From assembly GCA_963575745.1 (NCBI GenBank), contig CAUYUJ010021059.1:457584-521583 (forward strand): a DNA stretch of 64,000 nucleotides. Reading direction: 5' to 3'. A program made the position numbers and the translations under genes. Position 1 is the first letter of the stretch, and every line of letters begins with the position of its first letter. This DNA comes from Prorocentrum cordatum. Its lineage: Eukaryota; Sar; Dinophyceae; Prorocentrales; Prorocentraceae. Under the pieces are notes generated by a model. That model did not search any database. It was not told the origin of the DNA and saw only the letters and a list, made by a program, of their open reading frames with translations. Positions 43,801 through 53,300 of this stretch are shown piece after piece.

Positions 43801-44490
43801 GTATCGTCTTCGGTGGACCTCCCTATAGGGCCGCGAAACGTGTGAGGAACGTACCATATACCGGAATGGGCGCGGTGAACGCATGCGAACGCAACCACTG
43901 GGGTCTTCGGTGGGGCTCCCTATGGGACCACGAAACGTGTGAGGGGTGTGCCGAGATGGGTGCGGCGGGCGCATGCGAACGCAGCCATTGGGGCCTTCGT
44001 TGGAGTCTCTGTGTGGCTACGAAACGTGTGAGAGGTATGCCGATATGGGTGCGGCGGGCGCATGCGAACGCAGCTACTGGGGCCTTCGGTGGAGCTCTTT
44101 ATGGGGCTACGAAACGTGTGCGGGGTGTGCCGCAATAGGTGGCGGGGACGCATGCGGCCAGAGCCACTGAGGCCTTCGGTCGAGTTCCCGATGGGGTCAC
44201 GAAGCGTGTGGGGGGCGTGCCAGAATGGCTGGCGGGAACGCATGCGACCGCAGCCAGTGGGGCTTTCGGTGGAGCTCCCCATGGGCCACGAAGCGTGGGA
44301 GGGTGTGCCGAAATGCCTTCGGTCTATGGGGCCACGAAACATATGATGCGTGTGGCCGGGACGCATACGGCCGCAGCCACTTGGGCCCTAGGTGGCGCTC
44401 CCTATGGGGCCACGAAACGTGTGAGGGGTGCTGGCGAAATGGGTAGTGGGGACGCATACGGCCGCAGCCACTGGGGCCTTATGTGGAGCT
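43801..44490 (-). repeat. Family A array 6 (minus orientation)
   Basis: About eight units reading GGTGGAGCTCCCTATGGGGC, CACGAAACGTGTGAGGGGTG and GACGCATGCG, i.e. the reverse complement of the arrays at 1-7400. Confidence 0.92.
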
Positions 44491-44494
44491 AATG

Positions 44495-45055
44495 GGTGCG
44501 GCGATGATGGTGATGATGATGATGAGGATGAGGATGAGGATGAGGATGAGGATGAGGATAAGGAGGAGGAGGAGGAGGATGAGGGATGAGGATGATGATG
44601 CTGATGATGATGCTGATGAGGATGAGGATGATAATGATGATGCTGCTGCTACTGATGATGATGATGATTAATTTTGCCGATTGTGATGCAGGTGACGATG
44701 ATGAGGTTGATGCTGCTGATGATGATGGAGATGATAATGATGATGATAGCGTTGATGATACTGATGATGACGACGATGATGTTGATGATGATGATGTTGA
44801 TGCTGATGATAATGATGGTTGTGGTGATGATGATGATGAGGAGGAGGAGGAGGAGGATAACGATGATGCTGATTGTGATGATGATGCTGCTGGTGATGAT
44901 GATGGTGATGATGATGACGGAGATGATGCTGATGATGATGGTAGCAGTGGTGATGATGATAACGTCGGTGATGGTGAGGGTGATGGTAAGGATGATGGAT
45001 GGTAAGGATGATGATGAGGAGGAGGCGGAGGAGGAGGAGGTCGAGGATGATGGGG
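44495..45055 (-). repeat. GAT/GATGAG and GGA microsatellite
   Basis: About 500 bp of GATGAT/GATGAG/GCTGAT triplets followed by GGAGGCGGAGG. It occupies the same place in the inverted unit as the pyrimidine tract does in plus-strand units. Confidence 0.93.
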
Positions 45056-45103
45056 ATGATCCAGGATGTAGGATGGGAACGAGGGGGAGGAAGAAGGAGA
45101 GGA

Positions 45104-45165
45104 GACGCGGGGCGCTGTCTCTCAAACCGAGGATCCCACACCACAGGATGGTGGGGAAGAAATGC
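45104..45165 (-). repeat. S-right module, reversed
   Basis: GACGCGGGGCGCTGTCTCTC and CCACACCACAGGATGGTGGG are the reverse complement of S-right (GCCCCGCGT, ACCATCCTGTGG). With 43742-43800 it delimits a complete inverted composite unit of about 1.4 kb. Confidence 0.8.
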
Positions 45166-45417
45166 GACGGAAGGTGTTCTGCTAGTTTGAGCCTCTGGGT
45201 GCCCTTGCCCGGCCTCGCGGCCGTCAAACAAATAACGGCTCGTGACGAAAGCTGGTCCTGAGGAAGTGGTCGAGAGGTCTGGGGCCCGTGTTCAATCCCA
45301 TCCGATTCGATATCGTTTGGGAAACAAAAACTGCATACATGTTTTTGTTAGTGTCACCGCGCGGTAGAGGCGACCCCCTTCGCGTGTGGGCGAGGCTGGG
45401 ACGGCACCGCGAAAATT

Positions 45418-45538
45418 GCATAAACATGCAACTTCGGAGCTCCGCGCGATTTCTCGGATCGGCGCCAGAGCCCCCTGCGGCGCCTCCAGCGCCGGTACGA
45501 AAGACCCGCGCGGACTTCCGAAAGCTTATGTTTATTTG
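45418..45538 (+). mobile_element. Family F hairpin element, copy 1
   Basis: A short non-coding foldback element. The left end GCATAAACATGCAACTTCGG with AGCTCCGCGCGA is mirrored by the right end CGCGCGGACTTCCGAAAGCT with TATGTTTATTTG. The inner GATCGGCGCC and GGCGCCTCC words are shared with the other copies. It lies in the putative intron before exon 1 of the gene that follows. Confidence 0.75.
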
Positions 45539-45700
45539 ATTACTTGTTTTCGGAATCGTCTTCGCTCGGCCGGATCCAAATCGGTTCCGATACTCCCAAG
45601 ATCCGACGCGCTATCGTGCATCCTGGCGCGGCCGATTCGATTCGAGTCCGACTCCTCGCCGATGCGGCCCTATTCGATGCATGATGTGATTAGATCGGAG

Positions 45701-48700
45701 TTCCCAATTCGATGCTGACCGCTCCTGGCTGGAGGCGATGACGGAGTTCTTCCCCAGGCTGTGGGAGACGCACTATGACCGGCAGGTCTCTAGGGTTCAA
45801 GGGTCAAGTTTGATCAGCCGGCGCAGAGCTTCGCCCACTTCTGCTTACCGATTGTTTTAGCTTGATCTCTTGCCCACGTGCCAGACGGCGGATGGCTTAT
45901 GTGTATGACACGAGAGCCTGCTGGTTTGTACCCGCCTGTGCCATACGCGTCCGCCCCTTCGCGGGCATCTTGACCCGGCAGGTGTCATACAACCCTCGTC
46001 GAACTTGACCTCAAAAATATCTTGCGCAGCTGGATTGTGTGCGGGAAGATATTTGCTTGTGTAGCAATGAGTGCGAGGTACTTGTATGCGCCGCCCCTCC
46101 AAAGTCGGTCATCATCGAACTTCGACTCGCTCCTGTTCACACCACCTTTGCCTTGGCCCTGGCACTGGAGGGGCGTCGTCTCGACATCAAAGGGCGCGCC
46201 GACCTCGAAGGGGCACGCCCGCCATGGGACGAGGCTCATTCTGACGAGGGTCGCACATGAGGGACCCCCTTGAGACTTCGGCATCGCCATTTGTCACCAC
46301 CGGATGTTCTCGCCCGCAGGTGCACACCTCGCTCCCCCGTGCCCCTGGGCCGGCCGACCGACCCGCGCGCTCGCGGGGGGCCCGCGAGAGTGGGGCGTCC
46401 TCTGCCCGCAGCTGTGCCCCGGTGGGCCCTCCCCAGCCGATCCAGCCTGAGACAGCTGCGGCAGAAAGGTGAGCGTTTTCTTCGTCATTGTTTCGCCGAT
46501 CGGCGCGGGCCCTCGCACCGCCCCTCCTCCCCCCCCCCCCCCGTGCAGTAGATCTTTGCTGTTTTCGGCGCCTTGTTCGAGCAGGTGGAGTCCCTCCCCC
46601 GTAGGGCACACTGTTGCAAACAGTCGCATCAAGCAGAGGTCTGGAGCCAGACCCCCCCCCCGTCCGCACAATGTCGAAACGCCGAATATGAAAACGCTCA
46701 CAAGGTGGAGGCCTGGGGCTGAAGCCGTGATTTGTTGCGACGTTGCCATTTTTTCGCCACGTCGGATCTCAGGGAGGGTGCCGACACCGCTATCCTTCCC
46801 TCGTTTCGGCCTTTTTGGGCCTCCTGGGAGGCCCTCGTCGCCACTGCCGGATTCTCCTCGAAACTCTTGTCAAAGCACACCCCAGGCGAGGTCTGGGGAG
46901 CAGCGGCATCAGTACCTCGCTGTCCCCCCACGAGGTGGGCTGCGACCCCCTGGGCAAGCAGACGGAGCACATGTTCCCGACTGGCCAGCAGGTCCACCAC
47001 GCGACAAGCGGCGTGACCATGAGGCTGCTGTGGCCCGGCTGCTTCGCCAGCGTGCGCCGCAAGCTGGATATCGCCGTGGGCTTCGGCCGCAGCATCCGGG
47101 ATTTCAGGCCCTTTCCCAGAGATCCGAAATATTGTCTTTTCAATACGTGGTCCGAGGAAGTCCCGACCCATTCCCCAGGGCCGCCCTTTCATCCCGAGCA
47201 GTGTTCTGACTGTCCTGGGGAGGCCGAAAACTACGAAAAAACGCTGTCTTGATTGTTCATGGTTGTTTCCATACGTCGAAGATCTGGGTTTGGTTTGCAG
47301 GCCCGTTCATGCCCCCGTCGGCGGCGAGCATTTCGTGAGCGCGGACGGCCGGTTCAACATGCAGGAGTTAGGGGGATAGGCTCAGGGGGTGTACATGGAC
47401 CCCCCAAATCGCCGATTGATCGCCGACAGGGGCCCGATAGGCCCACCCCGCTCAAGAACGTTCGGATTCGCCATGCGGGGGCAGATCGCCGATCCATCGG
47501 CGATGTATCGCCGATTCCAGGTCGATGTTTGCCCCCCTGAGCCAGCCCTCCCCCTGACGTTGCCCCTCCAGGAAGCCTCCTCGAAGGCAATGCAGCTCCT
47601 CGAGGGTGGCCCCGACTTCATCCACAGCTACATGAAGCACATGGACGACAACCCCTCCACGCTCCTGCCGCAGCTGGTGCTCGCGGTGAGCTTCGAGTGG
47701 AAGAGCCAGGACCCCGATCCCGAAGGGCAGCACCAACGGCACGAGCATCAGCTTTCAGAGCTCCGCCCGGGCTGCTCGGGTCGGCGCTGGGCTACACCAT
47801 GGCGGCGCCTCTGGCGCCGCCCCTGCGCACCCCGCGCGCCTTGGGAGAGGGGTCCAGCGCCGATCCAAGAGATCCGCGCGGAGCTCCGAAGCGCTGCGCT
47901 GATGCTGTCTTTGTCGGCCCTTCGGTTATCACCCGCGCGTCCGGCGCACCCTCCTCGTCACGGAGAGCTTCAGGCGCGGCTTCAGCGCCGGAGAGGACTC
48001 CTTCCTCGAGTTCGACCTCAGGGGGAGCAGCGGCGAGCGCGGCCGCCGATCGCGGTGCTCCCCCGTGTTCCCGCTCGGCTTCTGGCGCCGCGCCGACGGG
48101 AAGGACGGGGCCGAGAGCCCTGCCCGCCACGTGGAGGGGGAGGACCTGGACTTCTATGCGCTGCGGACGCGGGTGGGCCGTTCGATGGCAAAGCATGGGA
48201 GCCTTGCACGTCCTCGCGATGCCGTCTCTAGAGCGCACTAGCGTGCGGTAATGTCTGGTGATCGATGAGACAGCGCCGTTTCAGCGCCGATGTAGCGTCG
48301 ATGTAGCGTCGATGTAGCGTCAACTGGCGCCTGCAAGCGTCGATTCGCAAAAGCCAGCAAGATGGTATGGGAGGCTCCTATGTTTTGCCTCCGCAGGTGG
48401 GCCGGGCCTGGATCGATCGCAAGGAGGAGCTGGTGAAGACCACGTCGCAGCAGCTCGAGCCCTTCCTGCACAGGATGTTCAAGGACTCCGTGGAGAACAC
48501 GCCTGTGAGCCGGAGCTGCCTAGGCGGTACGGCGGGGAAGCAGTGGCTCGAGGATAGGGGCAGCTTCAACTTCTGCACGGAGCTCGCGCTGTCGATCAAG
48601 GGCCTGAAAAAGGCACGGGAGAACACCAGCGTCTGGAGGGAGGACGACAGCTCTCTCGAGAGGCTGAAGGAGGCTTGGAGGGGTGTCGAGGGAAGCGCCT

Positions 48701-49131
48701 GTCCGCTGTACGCGAAGCCGTCTGGACACCTCGAGCCAGCGACGCTGGATCGCTGGAGGGAGTTCATCAAGCAGGAGGTGGTGGCGTTCGACTCTGTGCG
48801 GGACTTTTTCGGATACCCTGCCTTACGCGACGGCAACTTGTCGCGCAAGCCTCTTGTCGTTGAGCCGTGCATGCGAGATGCACTCCTAGAGCAGCTGCGA
48901 AGAGACTTACGGTTTCTTACAGCCCATGACGTTACGGGCTACTCCATGCGGCTGCTCATCAAGCACGACCCTACTGCGCCTGAGGGTACATGCAACGTGC
49001 ATGATGACGTCAAGCAGCTTCACGACCACTCGCACTCGCAGGGCCATAGCATTTTCGAGAGACACAAATGGGGCATCCGCGCCAAGAATGCGAGCGCCAG
49101 AGAGGCCGCGGAGCTGGCGATTTTCAAATGA
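45701..49131 (+). CDS. Multi-exon gene of unknown function with foldback introns
   Basis: Proposed exons: 45701-45785, 46030-46233 (end uncertain, to 46257), 46320-46468, 46913-47107, 47301-47364, 47572-47709, 47996-48172, 48397-49131 (TGA 49129-49131). Joins keep phase: ETHYDRQ to LDCVREDICL; FGRSIRDF to RPVHAPVGGE; RFNMQ to EASSKAMQLL; FEWKSQ to DSFLEFDL; FYALRTR to VGRAWIDRKE. Roughly 580 residues, N-terminus incomplete. Exon 2 is cysteine-rich (CLCSNECEVLVC). The last exon, 245 residues, is helical and charged. No known domain was recognised, so no function is given. Donors are GT (45786, 46469, 48173), GC (47108) and GA (47365, 47710); acceptors are AG. The 46469-46912 interval may hide a mini-exon after 46706. 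The 47710-47995 boundaries are the least certain. Confidence 0.72.
45786..46029 (+). mobile_element. Intron 1: foldback element
   Basis: GT-AG intron (GTCTCTAGGG to CTTGCGCAG). AGGGTCAAGTTTGA near 45800 pairs with TCGAACTTGACCT near 46000. Inside it TGTATGACAC (45902-45911) pairs with GTGTCATAC (45982-45990). The inverted repeats cover most of the intron. The flanking exon frames join in phase 0. Confidence 0.65.
46469..46702 (+). mobile_element. Foldback element starting exactly at a GT donor
   Basis: GTGAGCGTTTTC at 46469-46480 is perfectly inverted as GAAAACGCTCAC at 46691-46702. The next bases, AAGGTGG (46703-46709), repeat the AAGGTG that spans the donor (46466-46471), like a target-site duplication. 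If AAG at 46705 is used as acceptor, a mini-exon follows before the family D part (46735-46912). Otherwise the two elements form one 444-bp intron. Confidence 0.65.
46735..46912 (+). mobile_element. Family D element ending at a splice acceptor
   Basis: GACGTTGCCATTTTTTCGCC through TCCTGGGAGGCCCTCGTCGC to AGGTCTGGGGAGCAGCGG, then CATCAG (acceptor at 46912) before exon 4. The order matches the copy at 26480-26620, upstream of the helicase. Confidence 0.6.
47108..47300 (+). mobile_element. Intron with GC donor and 7-bp direct repeat
   Basis: The intron starts GCCCTTTCCC after TTTCAG and ends TTTGCAG before GCCCGTT, so CAGGCCC is present at both borders. The interior is a family D copy (TTCTGACTGTCCTGGGGAGG, AGGCCGAAAACTACGA). 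Joining gives AGG across the border and keeps the frame. Confidence 0.7.
47365..47571 (+). mobile_element. Intron with GA donor built from a terminal-inverted-repeat element
   Basis: The 5' part GTTAGGGGGATAGGCTCAGG (from 47367) is mirrored near the 3' end by CCTGAGCCAGCCCTCCCCCT with GAC (about 47537-47559), an inverted repeat of over 30 bp with small gaps. CAGGA occurs at both borders (47362, 47569). Inside are repeated ATCGCCGAT words. Exons join in phase 0 (CAG then GAA). Confidence 0.75.
47710..47995 (+). mobile_element. Intron (GA donor, boundaries tentative) containing family F copy 2
   Basis: The proposed borders share AGGAC (GCCAGGACCCC and AGAGGACTCC). The F element lies at 47745-47905: GCATCAGCTTTCAGAGCTCC at the left is mirrored by GGAGCTCCGAAGCGC and TGATGC at the right. 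An open frame also precedes 47996 (RRTLLVTESFRRGFSAGE), so the true acceptor could lie farther left. Confidence 0.55.
48173..48396 (+). mobile_element. Intron with 9-bp direct repeat and terminal inverted repeats
   Basis: GGTGGGCCG spans the donor (48172-48180) and recurs over the acceptor (48396-48404). GCAAAGCATGGGAGCC (48189-48204) is mirrored by GGCTCCTATGTTTTGC (48373-48388), 14 of 16 bases. Inside, a GATGTAGCGTC word is tandemly repeated. GT-AG, phase 0. Confidence 0.75.
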
Positions 49132-49219
49132 TTGACGCTTCGCGCAACCCCACCAGTCCATCCAGAGACGATGCCCAGGGGAGTTGCCTCGATCAAGGAC
49201 GTGGGCAGCACACAGAGGA

Positions 49220-49650
49220 AGGGTCCCTCTTGGAGCGCTCTTGAAACACTCTTGGGCGCTCTTCGGGCCGTCTTGGGGCTCTCTTGGGCCTCTCTTGGAG
49301 CCCTCAGGTCGTCTTGGAGCCATCTTGAGGCCTTGGAAGGCCATCGAAAGCAAATGGGCGAGACGGTAAACTTCGTTGATGTTCTTTAGGTGTTTGAAGG
49401 GTGTTGGCATCTTGGGGGCCTCCATGGAAGGCTCCGTGGCCACTTGGAGCCGTCTTGGAGCGGTCTTGGGGCCTCTTGGAGCTTCTTGGGTGCCTCGAGG
49501 AGCCTCTTGGGACCTCTTGGGGGTCTCTTGGGAGCCTCTTGGACGCCTCTTGGGCGCCGCTTGGGGCCTCCTGGGCGCACCTTGGGGCCCTCTTGAGGTG
49601 CTCTTGGGAGCCTTGGGAGTGCTCTTGGGGCCATCTTGGAGGAGATCGAT
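49220..49650 (+). repeat. Family B copy
   Basis: CTTGGGCCTCTCTTGGAGCC-type body, a middle-like module at 49345-49395 and more body to 49645. Confidence 0.8.
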
Positions 49651-49654
49651 CAAT

Positions 49655-49721
49655 TATCCTAGCGAAGAGCCTAACCATATGCAGTTGTGAGTACCGCAAT
49701 TGTAAGTACAATCCGATGTGA
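49655..49721 (-). repeat. S-left module, reversed
   Basis: TTATCCTAGCGAAGAGCC, TAACCATATGCAGTTGTGAG and ACCGCAATTGTAAGTA are the reverse complement of S-left, next to a minus-strand family A array. Confidence 0.78.
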
Positions 49722-50612
49722 AACTCCCCATGGGGCAACGCCCGCATGCGGGCTGTGCCACTGGGGCCTTCGGTGGAGCTCCCTGTGGAGCCACGAAACG
49801 TATGAGGGTTGTGCCGAAACGGGCGTGTCGCCCTAAAGCGGGTTACGCCACTGGGACCGTAGGTGGAGCTCTTTGTGTGGCCACGAAACGTGTGAGGAGT
49901 GCGCCGGAACAAGGGAGTGTCGCCCACATGCGGGCTGCGCCACAGGGGCCTCAGGTGGAGCTCCCTATGGGCCCACGGAGCGTGTGAGGGGTGTGCCGAA
50001 ACGGAGGTGACGCCCACATGCGAACGGTGCCACTGGGGCCGTACTTAGGTGGAGCTTCCTAGGGGTCTCGAAGCGTGTAAGGGGTGTGCCGAAACGGGAG
50101 TTACGCCCACATGCGAACGGTGCCACTTGGGCCGCAGGTGGAGCTCCCTGTGGGGCCACGAAGCGTGTGAGGGGTGTGAAGGGTGCCACGGGGGCCTTCT
50201 GTGGAGCTCCCTATGGGCCCACGAAGCGTGTGAGGGGTGTGCCAAAACGGGAGTGACGCCCACATGCGAACGGTGCCATGTGGGCCTTGGCTGGAGCTTC
50301 TTATGAGACCACGACGCGTGTGAGGGGTGTGCCGAAACGAGGGTGACGCCCACATGCGAACGGTGCCACTGGGGCCGTAGGTGGAGCTCCATATGGGGCC
50401 ACGAAGCGTGTAAGGGGTGTGCCGAAACGGGGGCGACACCCACATGCGAACGATCTCACTGGGGCCTTAGGTGGAGCTACCTATGGGGCCACGAAGCGAG
50501 TGAGGGGTGTGCCGAAACGGGGGTGACGCCCACATGCGAACGGTGCCACTGGGGCCTTAGGTGGGGCTTCCTCTGGGGCCACGCAACGTGTAAGGTGTGT
50601 GCCGAAGCGGGG
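49722..50612 (-). repeat. Family A array 7 (minus orientation)
   Basis: About ten units reading GGTGGAGCTCCCTGTGGGGC, CACGAAGCGTGTGAGGGGTG, GACGCCCACATGCGAACGG. The TGACGCCCACATGCG subtype is not seen in the plus-strand arrays, so this copy diverged separately. Confidence 0.92.
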
Positions 50613-50614
50613 GT

Positions 50615-50800
50615 GACGATGACGATAACGAACGCGATGATCATGAAAGTGATAATGAGAATGGTACAGATGATAATGATGGTGATGCTGATGATAATCT
50701 TGCTGCTGATGATCATGATCATGCTGCTGATGAATATGATGCTGATGATGGTGATGCTGGTCCTGATACTGATGCTGATGATGAGGATGATGATGATGCT

Positions 50801-50849
<49 letters not shown>

Positions 50850-51245
50850 GTGATTGTGATTGTGATGGTGCTGATGATGATGCTGCTGATGATGGTGGTG
50901 GTGATGGTGATGATGGTGATGATGATGACGATGATGACGATGATGATGGAGGAGGGAGGAGGGGGAGGAATGGGAGGAGGGAGGAGGAGGAGAAGGAGGA
51001 GGAGGGGTAGGAATGGGAGGAATGGGAGGAGGGAGGAGGAGGAGGAGGAGGAGGAGGAGGAGGAGGAGGAGGAGGAGAAGGAGGAGGAGTAGGAGAAGGA
51101 GGAGGAGGAGGAGGAGGAGGAATAATAATAAGCAGAAGAAGACGAATAGCAATAATAAGAAGAACAAGCCTTTATAAGCAGACGAATAATAATAAGAAGA
51201 AGACGAAGAAGAAGAGGAAGAAGAAGAGGAGGAGGAGGAGGAGGA
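50615..51245 (-). repeat. GAT then GGA/GAA microsatellite
   Basis: GATGATGCTGAT triplets to about 50950, then GGAGGAGG/GAAGAAG to 51245, in the same relative position as in the 43.7-45.2 kb unit. Confidence 0.95.
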
Positions 51246-51247
51246 GG

Positions 51248-51312
51248 AGTGAGACGCGGGGCGCTGTCTCTTCAAAACGAGGGCCCAACACCACAGGATG
51301 GTTGGGGAAACA
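51248..51312 (-). repeat. S-right module, reversed
   Basis: GAGACGCGGGGCGCTGTCTC, TTCAAAACGAGGGCCCAACA and CCACAGGATGGTTGGG: the outer end of the second complete inverted composite unit (49655-51312). Confidence 0.82.
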
Positions 51313-51349
51313 GATGGGGGCTCTTATAACGACCCCCTCTCGGGAGCCC

Positions 51350-51725
51350 CAAACATCGCCTCTTGGGCCCCTCTTGGCGTTCTTGGAGCGCTCTTGGGCG
51401 CTCTTGGGCCCGTCTTGGGGCTCTCTTGGGCCTCTCTTGGGGCACTCATGGGCCCTCTTGGAGCTGTCTTGAGGCCTCGGAAGGCCATCGGAAGCGAAAA
51501 GGCGAGAAGGCACACTTTGGAGTGGTCTTGGGGCCTCGTGGTGCATCTTGGGAGCCATATTGAACCATCTTCGGCTATCTTGAGCCATCTTGGAGGGCAT
51601 CGTGGGCTCTCTGAGGCCCTCCTAGAGCCATCTTGGGTCATCTTGGACGCTCCAACGCCTCGCGAAACTCCTCCTCCAGGTCCAGGGGAGGGGGAAGGGG
51701 GAGGGGTAAACCCCACCAAGAGGAA
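51350..51725 (+). repeat. Family B copy with right-end module
   Basis: Body words from 51358, a shortened middle module at about 51480-51510, and the right end TTGGACGCTCCAACGCCTCG with CCAGGGGAGGGGGAAGGGGG at 51635-51705. Confidence 0.8.
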
Positions 51726-51729
51726 TAAT

Positions 51730-52615
51730 GGTTGGAAGAGAAAGCCCGCTAGACCACCTACGCCCAGAGGGCTGGTAGGATTCAAGATCGTTGACTTCCT
51801 CGCCGCCGGGAGCAAAGCAGAATTTGCATGGGCGAACGAAGACATTGATTGGCTTTTCGCAGGAGGAGACCAGACGGCAGAGCTGGATCATGGAGCCTCT
51901 ATCAGGCTCCCGCAGGTGTGGAAGGAGTTACTCGATAATCCTGTTATGCACTCGGTGCCCAAGTGCAAGAATTTGGAGAGCGATACGGTTGGCTCGCTGT
52001 GCTGGACAGGATGCGGCGAAGCTGGTCAAGCTACGTGCAGCAAGCTAAACACCAAGCGCTTGCAAACTCGGGGGGCTCGCTTCGTCAAGCTCGCCGAGTA
52101 CGATTTCGCGGGCGATTGGTCGAAAGGCCACAGACTGGGGTGCCATGGCGTGAGAAATTTCGGCAGAAACATCCGGCGTTCCGTATGCGGGCTGGCCAAC
52201 ATGCAGCCCAGTCCTGAAGACATCGAACGGCTGGGCAGTTCGTTCCGGCTCGAGGCCATCCCGGAGCCTTTCAGGTCCGAGATGGACGACCACGAGATAG
52301 AGAAGGCCTTCCGCGCCCATGGGCTGGCCGGCCGCAGCAGCGACCTCCACAGGTACCTTAACTTCTTGCTGCCTAACTTCAGAGTGCCCATGGTCCTGAA
52401 GAGGCTGGCCGTCATGGCGTACTACGACTTCGCCCAGCGGCCCCTCCCCTGGGATCTGCTCCCCGCCAGGGCGTACGCGACTCGCCTCTCGCGCTTCCTC
52501 TCGGCGTGGGTCTCCTCCCCGACCGACCAGGACTGGGAGGAAAGCATGTGTCCAAGCCTCAGGGGCGCTGGCTGCGCGCACATCGTCGGCGGCGTGTGGG
52601 AGCAGGACGATGGCC
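51730..52615 (+). CDS. Unidentified coding exon or exons
   Basis: One plus frame stays open for about 295 codons of non-repetitive sequence: GLVGFKIVDFLAAGSKAEFA, EDIDWLFAGGDQTAELDHGA, PSPEDIERLGSSFRLEAIPE, MDDHEIEKAFRAHGLAGRSS, FRVPMVLKRLAVMAYYDFAQ, RAYATRLSRFLSAW. It starts after a family B right end (possible acceptor CCCCACCAAG at about 51720) and runs into a family D element at about 52640. Between about 51960 and 52200 a second frame (FGERYGWLAVLDRMRRSWSS) is equally protein-like, so one or two frame changes or a short intron are possible. No family was recognised. The upstream open frame through the repeats (from 51298) is not included. Confidence 0.55.
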
Positions 52616-52639
52616 AAGACGAGGACCCAGACCCCCCGA

Positions 52640-52800
52640 CATCATGTTTTCTCATGACGCCGATCCCCAAGGGTCTCGACCCATGCCCCGAGACCGGTTG
52701 TTGTCCTGGGTCGAGCTCTGACGGTCCCAAGGCCGGGCAAAGGCCCCCAGAGACTGAAGTAGCGAAAACCTCCCGTCGTGATTTTTCATGGCTCGAAGGG
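52640..52800 (+). repeat. Family D element
   Basis: GGGTCGAGCTCTGACGGTCC, CAAGGCCGGGCAAAGGCCCC and CAGAGACTGAAGTAGCGAAA follow the family D order. It borders the exon above. Confidence 0.65.
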
Positions 52801-53300
52801 GTCTGGGGACGGCGAGGAAACCGAGCTCGAGGACGGTGGCGACGAAGACGGGTGAGCCGACAATGCGGGATGTCAGGCTCTCGCCAGTGGTGGGCAGTGG
52901 GATGGAGGCGGTCCTGAGCGACGGCCCCGTGCCACTCGCTGCCGCCGCTGCTGCTTGGCCGAGCCGGCGGTCGGGCTCGAGCGTGGAGGCCCGTCACCGC
53001 AGCTGGCGGCACACGGGGCGACGGGCTCGTGAGCAGCACAGGGCCAGGGCCGCAGCCGACCGCTGGCACAAAGGCTCGAGCTCGTACGCTCTTGGCCTAC
53101 CAGTGGCCGCCAGCAGCGGCCACATGCCGCGACCCCGCGTCCGTTCCGACGCGCCCCGCTTTGCTCTCGCGTGCTCGCTCTGCCTCCCGGCTCTCCACCC
53201 TCTCCGCTGCTGCGCATCTGTGTGAGTATGCCTCTGGCCTTGGCGTCAGCGAGGGTACGCACACCTTCTTTTGATTCGTGGCCGGTTGGTCCACCTTCGC
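52800..53300 (+). other. GC-rich open region, coding status unclear
   Basis: A plus frame of 145 codons (52788-53225) contains TMRDVRLSPVVGSGMEAVLS, but the rest is alanine/arginine/serine-rich as expected from GC bias, and the minus strand is open too. No domain was recognised. Confidence 0.25.

Noticed and set aside
44586-45231. Aspartate-, histidine-, isoleucine- or methionine-rich frames over trinucleotide tracts (also 39152-39911, 50343-51275, 58062-58631)
   Set aside because: Direct translations of GAT/CAT/GGA microsatellites.
47389-47571. Continuous frame from 47389 into exon 6
   Set aside because: The upstream part lies inside the inverted-repeat intron. The phase-keeping join CAG to GAA and the duplicated CAGGA favour splicing at 47364/47572.
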